From Stromatinia cepivora (taxonomy: Eukaryota; Ascomycota; Leotiomycetes; Helotiales; Sclerotiniaceae), in contig RCTD01000002.1 in NCBI GenBank assembly GCA_014898415.1, forward strand, positions 2,852,001 through 2,916,000: DNA of 64,000 nucleotides. The letters are read 5' to 3'. Of this stretch, positions 61,001-64,000 are shown piece after piece; position 1 is the first letter of the stretch, and each line of letters begins with the position of its first letter. The notes beneath the pieces were generated by a model. It ran no database searches and had not been told where the DNA came from. It worked only from the letters and a program-made list of their open reading frames with translations. Position numbers and translations under genes: made by a program.

Positions 61001-62720
61001 ATTATAATTATAATTCCAATTATTTACAAAATAGATCTTTATATTAAAGAAAAGATTGTTTTAGATTTCACAATTTTATTAATAGATATATACAATACAG
61101 AAAGTGTAATATATCCGGCCAAAGAAGTTCTAGGAATCAAAATACTAAGAATTTATAAGGAAGCAATATCGGATCGAGAATACTCTGAAAAATAGAAGAA
61201 AATTATCCAAAAGGAAATTATATTTTTGGTTCAAAATGATATTTAAAAAGAATATATATTCCTTAAAGGAAATAATCTAATTTCAACGAAATGAATATTT
61301 ACAATTAAGATCAAGGATAATAAGGTAGAACGATTTAAGACAAAATTAATGGTTCGAGGGTTTAATTAGATACTAAAAAAGGATTACAATGAAATATTTG
61401 CATCAACAATAAAACTAGATACATTCAGATTATTCCTAATTATCATTGTAAAGGAAAATTTGGAATGCTTATATTTCGATATCAAAAATGCCTTTATTGA
61501 ATTGTATTTGAAAGAAGAGATCTATTTCGAATTATCCTAAAGTATCAAAGTCAAAAAGGGATATATACTATAAGCTCTACGAAGTTTATATAGATTGAAG
61601 CAAATTGGAAGGGATTGGAATTTATTATTGAAGAAAGAACTTTTAAATATAGATTTTATATAAAGTTTGACAGATCTATATCTATATATATTCAAAGACT
61701 ATAATATAATATTACTGGTATATATCGACAATATCGTTATTGCATTATACACATCATCGCAAATCATTTGATTCGATGAAAAGCTATTGGCCTGTTTTAA
61801 TATCAAGAATCTAAGGGAGATTAGTAAGATCCTAGATATTAGAGTTATTTGTGATAGAAAAACGTATATATTAATTATAAATCAAAAAGAATATCTTAAT
61901 GCTATACTAACCAAATATGGTATTACATATGAACAATATCAAGCCAAAAAACTATCAATAATGGATTATACCCATCTCCGATTAGTAATCAATAATGATG
62001 AACTAACAGATGTAAACGAATATCAACAATGAATAAGAAGTGTGATTCATTCAATGATATATACTCGATCAGATATAGTATTCTCAGTTGAAAGATTCTT
62101 ATAATTTATAACAAAACCAACAAAACATTATATTATAGCTTTGAAGAATCTAATGCGATATCTATGATCAACAATCAAATAGAAGTTATGGTTTGGGTTA
62201 AAAGGAGTACAATCTGATATCTGCAAAGAATATAATATATTTGATAATACAATAAAGGTATATACAGATACAGATTAGGCTAATGACAAATATGACCGGA
62301 AAAGTGTTTCAGGGAGAGTTATAATATTCTATAAAGGTCTTATATTATAGGCTAATAAGAAACAAGTATCTGTAATTATCTCTAATACAGAATCAGAATA
62401 TATTACAATAGCAATGTTCATCAAACAAGGGAGATGAATTATACAAGTGCTCAAAGACCTATTCAGATCAAATTATATTGGAAAGAACGGAGATACAATT
62501 CAGATGCTTGATGACAATTAAGGTGTTTTAGTTTTAATCAAGAACCTATATTTGTATAAACGATCTAAATATATAAATATTAGTTATCATTTCATCAGGG
62601 ATTTGATAGAAAAGGAGAAAATTGTCATTAATTATATCAATATATATAATATAATTGCCGATAGAATGATGAAGTTTTGTGTAAGGATTGCTTTCAAAAG
62701 GTTCAAGAAAATGTTAGGAT
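58091..62720 (+). pseudogene. Copia gag-pol polyprotein, decayed
   Basis: Gag-like ORF 58091-58324. Aspartic protease active site WYIDTG at 58993. Integrase zinc-finger remnant RFNHLGPDKIKNLY near 59485, and core ORF 59894-60157 with SAEQNIRIVKANIR and LPLEFWNEII (motif around the catalytic Glu). RT: ENLECLYFDIKNAFIE near 61455 and the YVDD box reading YIDNIVIA near 61720. RNase H: VYTDTD near 62260 and SNTESEYITIAMFIKQ near 62380. The final catalytic region fades near 62720. Order protease-integrase-RT-RNase H is Ty1/copia. About 40 in-frame stops, mostly single-transition products. Confidence 0.85.
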
Positions 62721-62763
62721 TAATAATCTAGAAGAATCGAATAGGATATCCTTAATAGAGGAG

Positions 62764-62929
62764 TATTGGAAATAAAGCCATTATAAAATTAGAATTGAGG
62801 TTACGAGATTACAATAATATACAAACTATATTTGGGGATAACCTCAATTCTACTTCTATTAGAATTATAGATCCTTAGTTCAACCTATATAATCAACAAT
62901 ACTACTACTTCCTGTACCAAAAGTTAACA
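62764..62929 (+). repeat. 3' LTR (166 bp)
   Basis: Direct repeat of 57447-57612; followed by GTTAT. It is more heavily mutated by transitions than the 5' copy (first dinucleotide TA instead of TG). Confidence 0.9.
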
Positions 62930-62934
62930 GTTAT

Positions 62935-64000
62935 TAATATTACAGAAACCAAAGAACTATTTCTTCTTTCCTTTTTCTTTAGATATACCATTTGTTTTTT
63001 TCTTCTTTTCTTTTTTACTACTCTTTTTCTTTTATCTTTATTATCGTTTTCCGAAATCATAATATACTTTTTTCATTCAACTTTTCGAGGATTCCAATGA
63101 ATAATATAGCAAAGAGAAGGGGAACAATGATACAAAAGCGAAAGAACAATTTCTCTCTTTTCCTTGATCTTTAATATCATTTTCATTATAATTCTGTATC
63201 CCTATTTGGATTATATAATCAATAATCAATATATTATAAAAATAAAAGATAAATAAAGAACTTATTTTCGAATTTTGCCGATAAATAGTGATATAGTAAT
63301 TTACCAAAAGATAAAGGAAAGTTGGTAAAGGAGTATACAAATAAATACTACAATTCCAATATTGATAATTATTCGGTTTGAAAGAATCAACAAAATATTT
63401 GTTATAGAAATTATATCTTTTAATGATCAACAATTTTATATATCGAATATATAAATGATTGTTTCTTTTTTTATAACTCCCTTCATTTCTTGTTTTGATT
63501 AAAAAGCCAACAATTTTCGATAACTTTTTTTCTCTCTTTTTTTCATTTAATTCATTATTCGAAAAATCCGGTATTAAAGAATTGAATGGATCATTATTAT
63601 TAAATAAAGAAACTCTCTCTCTTTTTTTTCTTTTATTAAACGATCTTTATTTCGATAATTATAAATATAGAATTAATAAAATCTTTCAATTATACAATAG
63701 AATTCAAAAATGAAATCTATCTTCAAATTATTATTTGAATCTATAATAAACAATTAATTATAACAAACAATAATTCCTTTAATAAAGAGAAACGGTTTTT
63801 GAAATAAATGATTATATATTATTTTAGGAATAGATTTAATTAAATTATATTCCTAAAGATCGATATCTTGATTTATTATCTATACTGAATTTATTAATTT
63901 TCTTTGTTCAACTTATTGATCCCTTAAAAGAATATTGGGATCTTCTTTTATATTCAATTTTTTCAAAGTTTTTTTCTCAATTATTGTTTGTTTAATATAA
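62935..64000. other. AT-rich sequence, no feature seen
   Basis: Short overlapping ORFs on both strands have only Phe/Ile/Ser-rich low-complexity translations. No motif or repeat was recognised. Confidence 0.4.

Larger units (their letters stand above)
57447..62929 (+). mobile_element. Complete Ty1/copia retrotransposon, 5.48 kb, RIP-decayed
   Basis: Two 166-bp LTRs (57447-57612 and 62764-62929) in direct orientation share long blocks (TTTGGGGATAACCTCAATTC, ATAGATCCTTAGTTCAACCT). The outer termini are TG (57447) and CA (62929). The target duplication GTTAT is present at 57442-57446 and 62930-62934. The interior holds all copia pol domains in order. Confidence 0.9.

Noticed and set aside
38543..64000. 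Possible mitochondrial DNA or mitochondrial insert because of extreme AT-richness
   Set aside because: Readable content is nuclear-type LINE and copia elements with transition-driven stops; no mitochondrial genes, rRNA or tRNA clusters are seen.

Overview
The window reads as nuclear DNA of a filamentous ascomycete. A helotialean (Leotiomycetes) host is my guess from the look of the gene families and is not proven. Short 50-96 bp GT-AG introns with CTAAC/CTAAT branch sites, HET-domain NLR genes, a DUF3723 gene, a DUF3435 recombinase and many C-to-T / G-to-A decayed transposons all point that way. Almost every duplicated sequence carries the footprint of repeat-induced point mutation (RIP): transition-only differences, CAA/CAG/CGA/TGG turned into stops, and extreme AT-richness.

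Layout. 1-8592: element A, truncated by the window start, with inverted terminal repeats and a decayed HET-NACHT-WD40 gene on the minus strand; a gag-only LTR element (946-2620, TSD ATAAA) is nested in it. 8964-13571: decayed DUF3723 gene, minus strand. 14521-14619: tiny spliced ORF. 14712-19732: element B, same family as A but in opposite orientation, carrying a decayed HET-NB-ARC-TPR gene. 20062-23210: decayed patatin-like phospholipase, minus strand. 23540-24433: decayed kinase-like gene. 24566-25944: Tc1/mariner element. 26406-30269: an island with no sign of RIP holding three apparently intact spliced genes (coiled-coil protein, secreted Ser/Thr-rich protein, 446-aa protein with a 21-nt microexon). 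30840-31193: hAT-type MITE with an 8-bp TSD. 31335-33485: Ulp1-type protease ORF with four nonsense codons. 34703-35515: fold-back element. 36245-38542: decayed DUF3435 tyrosine recombinase. From there to 64000 the DNA is an AT-rich transposon graveyard with a Tad1-type LINE (about 45.9-48.2 kb) and two Ty1/copia elements (51.06-57.13 kb; 57447-62929 with 166-bp LTRs and TSD GTTAT).

How it fits together. DUF3435 recombinase, DUF3723, patatin-like phospholipase and NLR genes are the gene families repeatedly described as captain and accessory genes of Starship giant transposons. Their presence within about 38 kb suggests a RIP-killed Starship or its remains. The most unusual observation is that the two NLR genes sit inside related inverted-repeat-bounded units. 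These units share both ends, the promoter side and the HET domain, but carry different NTPase and repeat modules (NACHT-WD40 versus NB-ARC-TPR). All identifications come from reading translated sequence; no database search was possible.
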